A model generated the notes under the pieces. That model was not told the DNA's origin. It did no database searches and worked only from the letters and a program-made list of their open reading frames with translations. From Lachnospiraceae bacterium (GTDB lineage Bacteria; Bacillota; Clostridia; Lachnospirales; Lachnospiraceae), in the NCBI GenBank assembly GCA_017463255.1, contig JAFTPP010000016.1, positions 62,001 to 126,000 of the forward strand: a stretch of 64,000 nt of DNA, given 5' to 3'. Position numbers and translations under genes: made by a program. Below are positions 8,636 through 16,375 of the stretch, one piece after another (the stretch's first letter is position 1; each line of letters starts with the position of its first letter).

Positions 8636-9054
8636 TATTTCGGGTCTTGGGGCTTGACCTAATGTGAACGCCCTGGGCGTGAAGTTTTGGCGCAAATTGC
8701 AGATGCAACTTTGTGCGTATCCTGTTGGTTTTTCGACATCAAATTACTGTAAAGTGCATCGGAGATTCATTATGTGGCAAAGCCTTGATTTTACTAGGTT
8801 TGTGAGTCGTCATTTGATGACAGGTGCAAATTAGGTACAATTTATGTAGTTGTGTAGAAAAAGTATATATTGCTTACAGCCATACTGTGGTGATGGTAGT
8901 GAGCGAGCGAAAAAAGAGGAGCAATCCTCTTTTTTTAATGCAAAAAATAAAAAAGTTGTCTCCGATTTTTGCAATCAGTATTTAGGACCATAAAAGTGTA
9001 ATTGTGAAAGTATTTATAAAGATGTGTAATCATTTGTAAAGTGCCGGAAAGTCA
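8636..9054. other. Gene-free right end of the island
   Basis: I see no supportable protein gene here. The stretch holds a possible sigma-A promoter, TTGATG (8814-8819) and TACAAT (8836-8841) with a 16-base spacer. About 70 bases further on a hairpin with T-run sits at 8911-8936. Between them CTTAC/GTGAG and CCAT/ATGG can pair. A transcript of about 90 nucleotides, roughly 8848-8936, is therefore possible. A decayed integrase 3' end is the other possibility, but I could not recognise one. Confidence 0.4.
8911..8936 (+). terminator. Rho-independent terminator at island end
   Basis: AAAAAGAGGA and TCCTCTTTTT form a 10-base-pair stem with a GCAA tetraloop, followed by more T residues. Confidence 0.85.
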
Positions 9055-9141
9055 TTCCAACAATGAAGAGTTTGATAAATAAAGTATTAACCAGTGTGTA
9101 TGGACCACTTTCAAGTGAAGACTTGGGAGTGGTCTTTTTGC
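9055..9141. repeat. Right direct repeat of lysS 3' end and terminator (attR-like)
   Basis: This is the second copy of the lysS 3' end. Bases 9074-9141 match 762-829 exactly, including stop codon and terminator. The 5' part has two one-base deletions and two changes relative to lysS, so it no longer encodes the lysS C-terminus. It marks the right border of the defence island. Confidence 0.85.
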
Positions 9142-9271
9142 GTTTGTGGCTTAGGAGGATAAAATAATTACAATGAAGATAGGGTTTTTACATAAAAATA
9201 TGTTACGAGGGAATCCTAGGACTGAAAAATGCAACTGGTTGCAAAAATCTTCCCTAAAGGAGTGCATAGAT

Positions 9272-9430
9272 ATGGAGATTAAACGTGAGTATTATTTAGA
9301 CAAACTTATAAAAAGACAAAATAATGGATTAATAAAGGTTATAACCGATATTAGAAGATGCGGTAAATCGTATTTGTTAAATATGCTCTTTTATAATTAT
9401 TTGATAGAGAGTGATGGAGAATTTGTATAA
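9272..9430 (+). pseudogene. Truncated AAA-type ATPase (N-terminal fragment)
   Basis: ATG 9272 follows AAAGGAG. The 52-residue product begins MEIKREYYLDKLIKRQNNG and carries a P-loop, DIRRCGKSYLL, like the N-terminus of the ATP-binding proteins annotated as AAA family/DUF4143, which are normally about 400 residues. The glycine usual in TGIRRCGKS is aspartate here. Translation stops 17 residues later and no continuation is visible in other frames, so this is a remnant. It lies directly outside the right island repeat and may have been cut off by an earlier rearrangement. A longer upstream ATG at 9173 has no support. Confidence 0.7.
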
Positions 9431-9441
9431 ATAAGTATGAG

Positions 9442-9512
9442 AATAAGAATAGCAGTACAATATGGAATATGAAAGTCCCGTGTTCCGTATCGTACTGCTA
9501 TTCTTATTTTAT
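9442..9512 (+). terminator. Long hairpin with T-rich tail
   Basis: AATAAGAATAGCAGTAC (9442-9458) is the exact reverse complement of 9492-9508, and ATATGGAA/TTCCGTAT extends the stem inward with one G-T pair. The tail is TTTTATTATG. It could be a terminator for the ATPase remnant, or a small hairpin element. Confidence 0.65.
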
Positions 9513-9530
9513 TATGTTTTATAGAAAAAA

Positions 9531-9601
9531 AACTTGTTTAGGTCATGTGGTATAAATAAGTTTTTGTTGAACTTGTTTAGGTCATGTGGTATAAATAAGT
9601 T
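9531..9601 (+). promoter_or_regulatory. Two 32-base direct repeats upstream of the HTH-DUF3990 gene
   Basis: A 32-base sequence occurs exactly at 9531-9562 and 9570-9601, 39 bases apart. Each copy is an imperfect palindrome (CTTGTTTA near one end, TAAATAAG near the other). The second copy ends two bases before the ribosome site GAGGTGG. The layout suits an autorepressor operator, and the gene immediately downstream encodes an HTH domain. Confidence 0.65.
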
Positions 9602-9613
9602 GAGGTGGAAAAT

Positions 9614-10468
9614 ATGGAGTACAATTTCAAACAAGATTTAAAAGCAATACGCGAGATTCTGGGATTAACACAAATGGAACTTGCTGAGCGGTTGGGCGTA
9701 GAGCAAAAAACAATCTCAAGAAATGAAGTGGGAAAAAACGAACCAACATCAAAGTTATTAGAACAAGTATATGCATATGCTTTTGAGCACAATATAAAAA
9801 TAAATAAGTTAAAAGAGATGCTATGGCTTGATGATTTGGAAAGTGGTCATAAATTATTATTTCATGGTGCTAAGAGTATCATCGAAGGAAACATCAATGT
9901 ACATATAGGAAGAACTAATAATGATCTGGGGCAGGGATTCTATGCCGGCGAAAGTTACGAACAGGCGATTTCCTTTATATCTGGGTTTGATAAATCATCA
10001 GTGTATTTTTTGGATTTTAATGATAAAAATTTGAAGTGCAAAAAATATGAAGTGAATCAGGAGTGGATGATGACGATAGCATATTATCGCGGGGTGTTGG
10101 AATCATATGAGTCACATCCTGTTGTGAAAGGACTTATATCAGAATCCAGAGATTGTGATTATATTATTGCACCAATTGCAGACAATAGAATGTTTCAAAT
10201 CATTAATTCATTTATAGATGGAGAAATTACAGATGAACAGTGTAAGCACTGCTTGGCTGCAACACATCTTGGATCGCAGTATGTATTTGTTAGCGACAGA
10301 GCGATAGAACAAGTGAAGTTAGTGGAGCGGTGTTATATTTCAAATAATGAGAAGGAATACTATAAAAATCTAAGGGCTGAAGATACAAAACTGGGAGACG
10401 ATAAGGTTAAATTAGCCAAAATACAATATAGAGGGCAAGGAAAATATATTGATGAAATATTAAGCTAA
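9614..10468 (+). CDS. HTH (XRE) protein fused to DUF3990, ADP-ribosyltransferase-like
   Basis: Residues about 6-68 are a Cro/C1-type HTH (LTQMELAERLGVEQKTISRN). Residues about 78-250 match DUF3990: LLFHGAKSI, GRTNNDLGQGFYAGESYEQA, a central AYYRG, and HLGSQYVFVSD near the end. DUF3990 proteins resemble ADP-ribosyltransferases and are often found as toxins. Here the DNA-binding part and the toxin-like part are one chain. ATG 9614 is chosen after GAGGTGG; GTG 9605 is a less likely start. Two exact 32-base repeats lie just upstream, and the partner gene follows after 15 bases, so an autoregulated toxin-antitoxin-like operon is likely. Catalytic activity is inferred only. Confidence 0.75.
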   Translation: MEYNFKQDLKAIREILGLTQMELAERLGVEQKTISRNEVGKNEPTSKLLEQVYAYAFEHNIKINKLKEMLWLDDLESGHKLLFHGAKSIIEGNINVHIGRTNNDLGQGFYAGESYEQAISFISGFDKSSVYFLDFNDKNLKCKKYEVNQEWMMTIAYYRGVLESYESHPVVKGLISESRDCDYIIAPIADNRMFQIINSFIDGEITDEQCKHCLAATHLGSQYVFVSDRAIEQVKLVERCYISNNEKEYYKNLRAEDTKLGDDKVKLAKIQYRGQGKYIDEILS

Positions 10469-10483
10469 TAAAGGTGTGGAAAG

Positions 10484-10981
10484 ATGAAAAAAATAAACAG
10501 AAATGGTTTGTTGCTTTGTGATTTACAAGCAAAAACATTTGAAAGTGCAGTTGATATGACAACTGTTAGCTCTGAAATTTTTATAAGAAGATTCATGAAT
10601 AGTAAAATTGCTAAAATTATGGATAATGAATCAATTTTGGAAACCAATATTCATGAGAAAGATATATTGGATATGATAGAAAAACAGTATGGTAACTTGA
10701 CATATGGTTCTGTAAAGTACACTCATGATGAAATGTTTTGGATAGGGTACTTATATAGATATTTTTGCTACACATATGGTTTGTCATCGGTGCAGGCGTA
10801 TAAAACAGTTAAACCAAAAGAGTTGAGGGGATTATTTTTCGCTTATCACACAATGGATCCCTCGCAGGCTATTGAACGTATTTTAGAGGCAAAAGGTCTT
10901 TTGGTTGATGAAGAAACAGAGCTAAACAGACAATTTGAGATTTTTAAAAGAGTCAGAAAAAACACAACAGATAGCAGGTGA
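10484..10981 (+). CDS. Hypothetical partner of the HTH-DUF3990 protein
   Basis: This 165-residue soluble protein contains aromatic-rich helices (EMFWIGYLYRYFCYTYGLSS) and a C-terminal charged helix. I do not recognise a catalytic motif. It begins 15 bases after the HTH-DUF3990 gene with AAAGGTGTGG as ribosome site, so it is in the same operon. DUF3990 genes are commonly paired with small helical proteins thought to be antitoxins, and this gene may have that role; the assignment rests on position. It ends 4 bases before the next start. Confidence 0.6.
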   Translation: MKKINRNGLLLCDLQAKTFESAVDMTTVSSEIFIRRFMNSKIAKIMDNESILETNIHEKDILDMIEKQYGNLTYGSVKYTHDEMFWIGYLYRYFCYTYGLSSVQAYKTVKPKELRGLFFAYHTMDPSQAIERILEAKGLLVDEETELNRQFEIFKRVRKNTTDSR

Positions 10982-10985
10982 TATA

Positions 10986-11327
10986 ATGAACATTCAAATA
11001 TTCGGCACAAAAAAGTGCAACGACACAAAGAAAGCCCAGCGTTACTTTAAAGAGCGCGGCATCAAGTTCCAATTCATCGATATGAATGAAAAAGAAATCA
11101 GTAAAGGTGAATTCCGTAGTGTATGCCAGGTAGTAGGTGGTATCAATGCAATGATTAATGAGGATTGCAAGGATAAAGACGCCTTGGCACTGGTTAAGTA
11201 TATTTCTGAGGATGAACGTGAAGAGAAGCTTCTTGCAAATCAGCAGGTAATTAAGACGCCGATTGTCAGAAACGGAAAACAGGCGACAGTGGGGTATGCA
11301 CCTGAGGTTTGGAAGGGCTGGGCGTAA
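10986..11327 (+). CDS. ArsC/Spx-family thioredoxin-fold protein
   Basis: The 113-residue product has the ArsC-like fold signature: IQIFGTKKCNDTKKAQRYFKE at the N-terminus, RGIKFQFIDM, and TPIVRNGKQATVGYAPEVW at the C-terminus. A single Cys sits in TKKCNDT, where ArsC-like proteins carry the redox cysteine; the CxxC of Spx is absent. ATG 10986 (after CAGGTGAT) is preferred to an upstream in-frame codon inside the previous gene. Real arsenate reduction is not implied, since many such proteins have unknown substrates. It overlaps nothing but is tightly spaced between neighbours. Confidence 0.82.
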   Translation: MNIQIFGTKKCNDTKKAQRYFKERGIKFQFIDMNEKEISKGEFRSVCQVVGGINAMINEDCKDKDALALVKYISEDEREEKLLANQQVIKTPIVRNGKQATVGYAPEVWKGWA

Positions 11328-11359
11328 GCAGATGGTTAAATAATAGAGGAGAAAAGAAT

Positions 11360-12685
11360 ATGTTTTCTAAAATCAAATTGTCGCTAGGAAGAATTAATTA
11401 TAAACTTTTTGTAGCACTTTTAGTACTCGGATTTGTGCCGACGATTTATACAACCATGCGTGTATTTTTTCTTGGTCAGTTACCGGGAGAATATTCTTTT
11501 TCCATAGCAGGGCAGCTGACCTGGGTAAATTTATTGTATGAGATGTTGAATGAAGCAATCATTTTGCCGTTGTTCTATTTTGTGGGAAAAGTAAAGGACG
11601 ATAAGGCAGAGTTTGCGAATCGTGTGAGAACAGGTGTTTTTATTTCCTTTTGCATGTACGCCATTTTATCCGCAGTGATTTTTATTTTTGCTGAGCCTTT
11701 GCTAAAACTTATGGCAACGGACGAGAGCATTATTAAAGCCTCGGTGTCTTACATACGTATTGAAAGTGTTGCTAATATTTTCTTGATTCTTACTCAGTTT
11801 GTTTTGGTCGCACTTATTAGTGTTAATAAAAGCAAATATCTTTATGCACTCACCGGTATAAGACTGATTTTGTGTCTGTTGTTCGATACATTTTTTGTGT
11901 CAACTTTGGACGTGTCGGCTAATCTTGGAGTAAACGGAATTGGGTATTCTAACATTGCTGTAAATGTGATACTTCTTGTTGTATCATGTCTGTTTCTTCA
12001 TAGAGAAGGAATTAAGATATTTGCCAATGCTAAGCTCAATTTTGTGTGGGTAAAAGAACTGATGAAAGTTGGTGGTGTCTCGGGAGTGGAATCCTTTGTC
12101 CGTAATATTGCTTACATGGTAATGATTGCCAGAATGGTAAATGTTGTAGGGGAACAAGGAACGTATTGGGTTGCCAATAATTTTATTTGGGGCTGGCTTT
12201 TATTGCCGGTATTGCAGCTTGGGGAACTTATTAAACAAGAGGTTGCGGCAGATAAAGACAATATACGTAGAAACTCTCTTGGGTATTTTGGAATAACGGC
12301 GATTATTGCGGTATTGTGGTTTGTGAGTATTCCTTTGTGGAAACCGTTTATGGAAAACGTGCTTGGGTTTGAAAGTGTGGATAAATTATTTGAGTTGGTA
12401 ATGCTATTAATTGGCTTTTATGTCTTCTATGCATTTCAAAATGTTTTTGATGCCACATTCTATGGATTGGGTAAAACAAATTATATGCTTTTTGAGTCGT
12501 TAGTAACTAATACTGTTTATTATGGTCTGGCTTTTGGTCTATATGTGGCGGGTGTATGGACACCAACGCTTATAGGAATTGCGTTGTTGTTTGGCCTCGG
12601 AAACGTGTTCGATAGCATTGTGTCTTTTATGGCATATGCTTATTTGTTAAAAAAAGAAAAAATTAGTTTTTTGAATGTGAAATGA
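11360..12685 (+). CDS. MATE-family multidrug/solute exporter
   Basis: This 441-residue integral membrane protein has about 12 hydrophobic segments and the general layout of MATE transporters, which export drugs or metabolites using a sodium or proton gradient. Recognisable parts are the N-terminal LYEMLNEAIILPLFYFVGK, a central loop before KVGGVSGVESFVRNIAYMVM at the start of the second half, and a C-terminal helix pair. ATG 11360 follows AGAGGAGAAAAG. It lies 33 bases after the ArsC-like gene and 8 before the macro-domain gene, so it may be co-transcribed with them. The substrate cannot be told from the sequence. Confidence 0.8.
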   Translation: MFSKIKLSLGRINYKLFVALLVLGFVPTIYTTMRVFFLGQLPGEYSFSIAGQLTWVNLLYEMLNEAIILPLFYFVGKVKDDKAEFANRVRTGVFISFCMYAILSAVIFIFAEPLLKLMATDESIIKASVSYIRIESVANIFLILTQFVLVALISVNKSKYLYALTGIRLILCLLFDTFFVSTLDVSANLGVNGIGYSNIAVNVILLVVSCLFLHREGIKIFANAKLNFVWVKELMKVGGVSGVESFVRNIAYMVMIARMVNVVGEQGTYWVANNFIWGWLLLPVLQLGELIKQEVAADKDNIRRNSLGYFGITAIIAVLWFVSIPLWKPFMENVLGFESVDKLFELVMLLIGFYVFYAFQNVFDATFYGLGKTNYMLFESLVTNTVYYGLAFGLYVAGVWTPTLIGIALLFGLGNVFDSIVSFMAYAYLLKKEKISFLNVK

Positions 12686-12692
12686 GGAAATT

Positions 12693-13814
12693 ATGGCATT
12701 TAGAATAATCAGAAACGATATAACCAAAGTCAAAGCCGATGCCATTGTAAATACAGCAAACCCTGACGTAGCCATCGGTGATGGGGTGGATTCAGCCATT
12801 TATGAGGCAGCAGGAACTAAAGAGCTATTACTTGCAAGAAAAAAGATAGGTCCTCTTAATATAGGTGAAGTAGGTATTACGCCGGCGTTCAATCTGGATG
12901 CAAAATACATCATCCATGTGAGCGGACCCTATTGGATTGATGGAAAGCATGATGAAGAAGAGGTGTTACGAAGGTGCTACGACAAGGCGTTGGAGCTTGC
13001 TTATAAGAAAAGATGTAAATCCATTGCATTTCCTCTTTTGTCTACCGGTACATATGGTTTTTCCAAAGAGATAGGGCTAAAAATAGCTTTGGCAGCATTT
13101 AATGCTTTCCTAATCCTACATGAAATGGAAATTATTCTGGTGGTATTTGGTGAAAATGCCTTCAGATTGTCGGGTAAGATATTTGATGACGTACGGGAAT
13201 ATGTTGATAATTCCTATGTAGAGCATAAGTTGCAGAGGGAATATCGTCACGACGGAATTCCGGACGTGGACAGGGAAATAGGTGCACGCGAACGCACGCG
13301 CACACGAAGAGGCGTGTTGTTCGGTGGTCAAAGAAGCCATGCAGATTTTGATATGGATAAGCCGGGCGTGGGCCGAAGTGCAGCTGCAGACGAATGCCAG
13401 CTTTCGCGGCGGGAAATCAAAGACTCGAATCCTGCCACACTTCCAAAAAATCTGGACGATTATATGAAACAGTCCCGGGGCACTTTTGCTGAGTACCTTA
13501 GGCGGCTCATTAATAAAAAGGGGATGAAGAATTCTCAGGTATACGGAAACGCCAATATGACGAAGCAGTATTTTTCCAAACTCATGACGGGGAAAGTGAT
13601 GCCCTCTAAGCTAAGGGTTTTATCCTTGGCAATAGCTCTTCGTCTGAATATGGATGAGACTATGGATTTGCTTAAGATGAGCGGTTACGCATTGTCGCCT
13701 TATTCCGAATCGGACAAAATATTTGAGTATTTTATCCTAAACGGAATCTATGATGCTTATCGCATTGACATGGTATTATTTGATTATAATTTACCAACTT
13801 TGATTAATGAATAA
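12693..13814 (+). CDS. Macro-domain protein with C-terminal HTH-like domain
   Basis: Residues 1-165 are a macro domain that binds ADP-ribose or its derivatives: NDITKVKADAIVNTAN, GDGVDSAIYEAAG, and SIAFPLLSTGTYGFSKE. A charged, GC-rich linker (about 185-245) leads to a C-terminal helical domain (about 250-373) including KGMKNSQVYGNANMTKQYF and LRVLSLAIALRLNMDETMDL, which looks like an HTH. This two-part arrangement is known in Firmicutes. The protein may remove or read ADP-ribose marks and bind nucleic acid. It is followed by a terminator and then by VWA and ADP-ribosylglycohydrolase genes. Confidence 0.85.
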   Translation: MAFRIIRNDITKVKADAIVNTANPDVAIGDGVDSAIYEAAGTKELLLARKKIGPLNIGEVGITPAFNLDAKYIIHVSGPYWIDGKHDEEEVLRRCYDKALELAYKKRCKSIAFPLLSTGTYGFSKEIGLKIALAAFNAFLILHEMEIILVVFGENAFRLSGKIFDDVREYVDNSYVEHKLQREYRHDGIPDVDREIGARERTRTRRGVLFGGQRSHADFDMDKPGVGRSAAADECQLSRREIKDSNPATLPKNLDDYMKQSRGTFAEYLRRLINKKGMKNSQVYGNANMTKQYFSKLMTGKVMPSKLRVLSLAIALRLNMDETMDLLKMSGYALSPYSESDKIFEYFILNGIYDAYRIDMVLFDYNLPTLINE

Positions 13815-13822
13815 ATTTTTTT

Positions 13823-13851
13823 GAAAGGTCGCCTCCGAGGTGACCTTTTAC
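13823..13851 (+). terminator. Terminator after macro-domain gene
   Basis: AAAGGTCGCCTC pairs with GAGGTGACCTTT, with one mismatch, and runs into TTTT. It sits 10 bases after the macro-domain gene stop. Confidence 0.8.
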
Positions 13852-13946
13852 ATTCCAAAAGATGATATCCTTGGTTCATAACAAAGAGAACTTCACTGCA
13901 GGGAAGCTTCTTGAAACCATATTTTTTAAAAACGGAGGATATCAGA

Positions 13947-14633
13947 ATGAAAAAAGGATTAACAGAAATAGTTTTTATTTTAGACAGAAGCGGTTCTATG
14001 AGTGGGTTGGAGGCAGATACCATTGGCGGATTTAACTCCATGATTGCCAAGCAGAAAAAAGAAGAGGGTGGAGCCTATGTTTCAACGGTTCTTTTTGATG
14101 ATGTATGTGAAGTGCTTCACGACAGGGTGCCCATAGATAAGGTTCCCGTAATGACAGAGGATGAATATTTTGTAAGAGGCTCTACCGCATTATTAGATGC
14201 AGTAGGCGGGGCAATTCATCACATTGCCAATGTTCACAAATATGCAAGACCGGAAGACAGACCGGAAAAAACACTGTTTATTATTACAACGGACGGAATG
14301 GAAAATGCAAGCCGCTATTATTCTTATGACAAAGTACAGGCAATGATTAAAAAAGAACAGGATAAATACGGATGGGAATTTATTTTTATCGGAGCCAATA
14401 TTGATGCTGCATTAGAAGCTAAAAAATTTGGAATTAGGAAAGAACGGGCGGTCAATTATGTGCATGATGAAATGGGAACAGAGGCTGTGTACCGTTCAGT
14501 AAGTAAGGCAGTATGCGCTATGAGGGTAGCAAGTGCATCTTGTGTGGCAGACGCAATGGATAACTGCAATTGGGATGAAGATATTAGGGATGACTATCAA
14601 AAGCGCGGTGGAAAAAGAGGAGGTAGAAGATAA
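13947..14633 (+). CDS. VWA-domain protein (TerY-like)
   Basis: This 228-residue protein is almost entirely a von Willebrand factor A domain. The metal-binding DRSGSMSG motif is at residues 15-22, the conserved threonine lies in RGSTALLDAVG, and the second aspartate in TTDGMENASR. Such small proteins, like TerY, bind partners through a metal ion. ATG 13947 follows CGGAGG. The stop codon overlaps the ATG of the ADP-ribosylglycohydrolase gene by one base, so the two proteins are made together and may interact. The target is unknown. Confidence 0.88.
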   Translation: MKKGLTEIVFILDRSGSMSGLEADTIGGFNSMIAKQKKEEGGAYVSTVLFDDVCEVLHDRVPIDKVPVMTEDEYFVRGSTALLDAVGGAIHHIANVHKYARPEDRPEKTLFIITTDGMENASRYYSYDKVQAMIKKEQDKYGWEFIFIGANIDAALEAKKFGIRKERAVNYVHDEMGTEAVYRSVSKAVCAMRVASASCVADAMDNCNWDEDIRDDYQKRGGKRGGRR

Positions 14634-15415
14634 TGGCAATTTTAGGGGCAGTACTTGGAGATATTTTGGGTTCACAGTATGAGTTTGACAGACCAAAAGA
14701 TTTGGATTGGAAGAATGTTCCGTTAATTGATACGGACGGAATCGGGTTTACGGATGATTCGGTAATGGCACTTGCTATTAAGAAAGCATTGGATGAAGGA
14801 ATCGATTTGGTAGATACCATGGTGGATATTGGAAGACATTATCCCTATTGCGGATATGGCGGTAAATTCTATTATTGGATTCACGATATTTTTCATAAAC
14901 CATACGGAAGCTGGGGTAATGGTTCAGCCATGCGTGTGGCATATGTGGGTGAATACTATGAGAATTATGATAAGATGCAGGAGATGGCGGCAAAGACAGC
15001 TGCTGTATCCCATGACCATCCGGAAGGAATTAAGGGTGCAGTTGTGACGGCTACCTGCATTTGGATGGCAAAGCACGGAAAGAGCAAACAAGAGATTTAT
15101 GACTATGTACTAGGGGAATATCCGGCAGATATTTATCCTTTTAGTATCGACAAAGATTTAGAATACCTCCGTGAGCATTATGTATGGACTGAGAAGTGTT
15201 CCGATACGGTGCCTGCGGCAATGAGATGTTTTTATGAAAGTACGGATTATGAATCTTTTATCCGCAATATTTTCAGCTTTGAATGTGACAGCGATACCTT
15301 TGGTGCCATTGCAGGCGGAGTTGCTGAGGAGTTTTATCATGGATTTGGCTATATAGATGCCGAAGGGATTGTTAAAAAATACTTGTCAGATGAACTTAAG
15401 GATATTCTTTTTTAG
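14633..15415 (+). CDS. ADP-ribosylglycohydrolase (DraG/ARH family)
   Basis: This 260-residue enzyme should hydrolyse ADP-ribose from modified proteins or nucleic acids. Family motifs are LGAVLGDILGSQYEF at the N-terminus, GFTDDSVMALAI (metal ligands T-D-D), YGSWGNGSAMRV, VSHDHPEGIKGA, and CDSDTFGAIAGGVAEEFYHG near the end, where D-x-D-T binds the second metal. All expected ligands are present, so it is probably active. It is translationally coupled to the VWA gene. With the upstream macro-domain and DUF3990 genes it forms a group of ADP-ribose-handling genes. Confidence 0.9.
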   Translation: MAILGAVLGDILGSQYEFDRPKDLDWKNVPLIDTDGIGFTDDSVMALAIKKALDEGIDLVDTMVDIGRHYPYCGYGGKFYYWIHDIFHKPYGSWGNGSAMRVAYVGEYYENYDKMQEMAAKTAAVSHDHPEGIKGAVVTATCIWMAKHGKSKQEIYDYVLGEYPADIYPFSIDKDLEYLREHYVWTEKCSDTVPAAMRCFYESTDYESFIRNIFSFECDSDTFGAIAGGVAEEFYHGFGYIDAEGIVKKYLSDELKDILF

Positions 15416-15491
15416 AAAAAAGAAAAATGTTTAATTGGCTTTTGATTTGTATTATAATTACAGATAGTATAAAAGAATGGGTTGGTCACAT

Positions 15492-15836
15492 ATGAGACTT
15501 AAAAACATATTAATTGTCGTAAACGATATCGAAAAATCCATAAAGTTTTACAATGAATTGTTTGGTTTGCAGGTAACCTTAAGGCAGGACGGAAATGTTA
15601 TGATGTCCGAAGGATTGGTTTTACAGGATGCAAAGATTTGGCAAAGCCATCTGGAAAAAGAGTTACTTCCAAAGAATCATATGAGTGTTTTGTATTTTGA
15701 AGAAAGAAATCTTGATTCTTTTTTAAACAAGTTAGCAGAGTATGACTTTCCTGTCGAATATGTAACCAAAGAAAAAGACAGGGTACGGTTTTATGATCCG
15801 GATGGTAATTTAATCGAAGTGAGAAACCCGTTTTAA
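15492..15836 (+). CDS. VOC-family (glyoxalase/bleomycin resistance-like) protein
   Basis: The 114-residue product fits the vicinal-oxygen-chelate fold: MRLKNILIVVNDIEKSIKFY, then NELFGLQV, and the C-terminal VRFYDPDGNLIEVRNPF whose glutamate is a usual metal ligand. Substrates of this family vary and cannot be assigned here. ATG 15492 is chosen because MRLKN is the family start; an ATG five codons earlier is possible. TATAAT at 15453-15458 may be its promoter -10. It appears to be a single-gene unit. Confidence 0.85.
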   Translation: MRLKNILIVVNDIEKSIKFYNELFGLQVTLRQDGNVMMSEGLVLQDAKIWQSHLEKELLPKNHMSVLYFEERNLDSFLNKLAEYDFPVEYVTKEKDRVRFYDPDGNLIEVRNPF

Positions 15837-15875
15837 ACCAACAGTTTAACGACATAATCCTAAACAGAAGTTATA

Positions 15876-16211
15876 ATGAAGGATGTCCAAGAGGTTATGG
15901 GGTTTGAAAATCCTCAGGCAATCTACAAATGGCTGTCCGGAAAGTCATTGCCGAGTCTTGACAACTTTATTATTTTAAGCAGAATATTGAATACCAGTAT
16001 AGAAGATATCCTCGTCGTTGACGGGGATATTTTTTTGTTATTAAACCATTGGTCCAATGACAGAATATGGAGCGTAGTCTACACTAAGGATAACAGAAAG
16101 CCTTATGAAAAACCTGCAGGTAACTGCGTGTGGAGGTTCGGTTTCAAACACAAAATTTTTGCCAACCAAACTTTACAAAAAATCCACATTTTTTTGAAAA
16201 ATTGGAATTAA
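15876..16211 (+). pseudogene. Remnant of an XRE-type HTH regulator
   Basis: The first 55 codons encode VMGFENPQAIYKWLSGKSLP and LDNFIILSRILNTSIEDILV, the second half of an HTH like that of the gene at 24543-24821. The first helices are missing and stop codons lie just upstream in this frame. After VVDGDIF the reading frame continues in sequence without family resemblance. It is therefore a 5'-truncated and probably non-functional copy. The coordinates follow the open frame; the recognisable part ends near 16040. Confidence 0.6.
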
Positions 16212-16243
16212 AAACGTGCAAAAACCAATATAAAATCAAAATT

Positions 16244-16309
16244 GCAACCTAAAGTTGCTAAAATAATGGAGTAAAGTTGCTTGAAAGGGTATATATATAT
16301 TGTTATAAT
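16244..16309 (+). promoter_or_regulatory. Sigma-A promoter with repeated motif upstream of the HTH-GlmM gene
   Basis: TTGAAA (16281-16286) and TATAAT (16304-16309) are separated by 17 bases and TG precedes the -10, which is a near-consensus promoter. TAAAGTTGCT occurs at 16250-16259 and again at 16272-16281, one copy touching the -35, with starts 22 bases (two helical turns) apart. GCAAC/GTTGC forms a small inverted repeat at 16244-16258. The repeats look like an operator, plausibly for the HTH domain of the gene downstream. GCGATA/TATCGC (16330-16350) is a further inverted repeat in the leader. Confidence 0.75.
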
Positions 16310-16375
16310 ATACGCGATAAGAAAACCAAGCGATAGCGAAGCTGTATCGCGCAAAGAATTGCGAAGGAGCAATAT

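Noticed and set aside
8636-9054. Possible integrase gene or fragment at the island end
   Set aside because: I looked for the tyrosine-recombinase R-H-R-Y pattern in all frames and saw none; stops are frequent.
13282-13467. Overlapping ORF in the GC-rich linker of the macro-domain gene
   Set aside because: It lies inside a continuous gene, lacks a ribosome site, and the main frame is intact on both sides.
15200-15225. CCGATAC-type box inside the ADP-ribosylglycohydrolase gene
   Set aside because: It is inside coding sequence with no TAAA at suitable distance.
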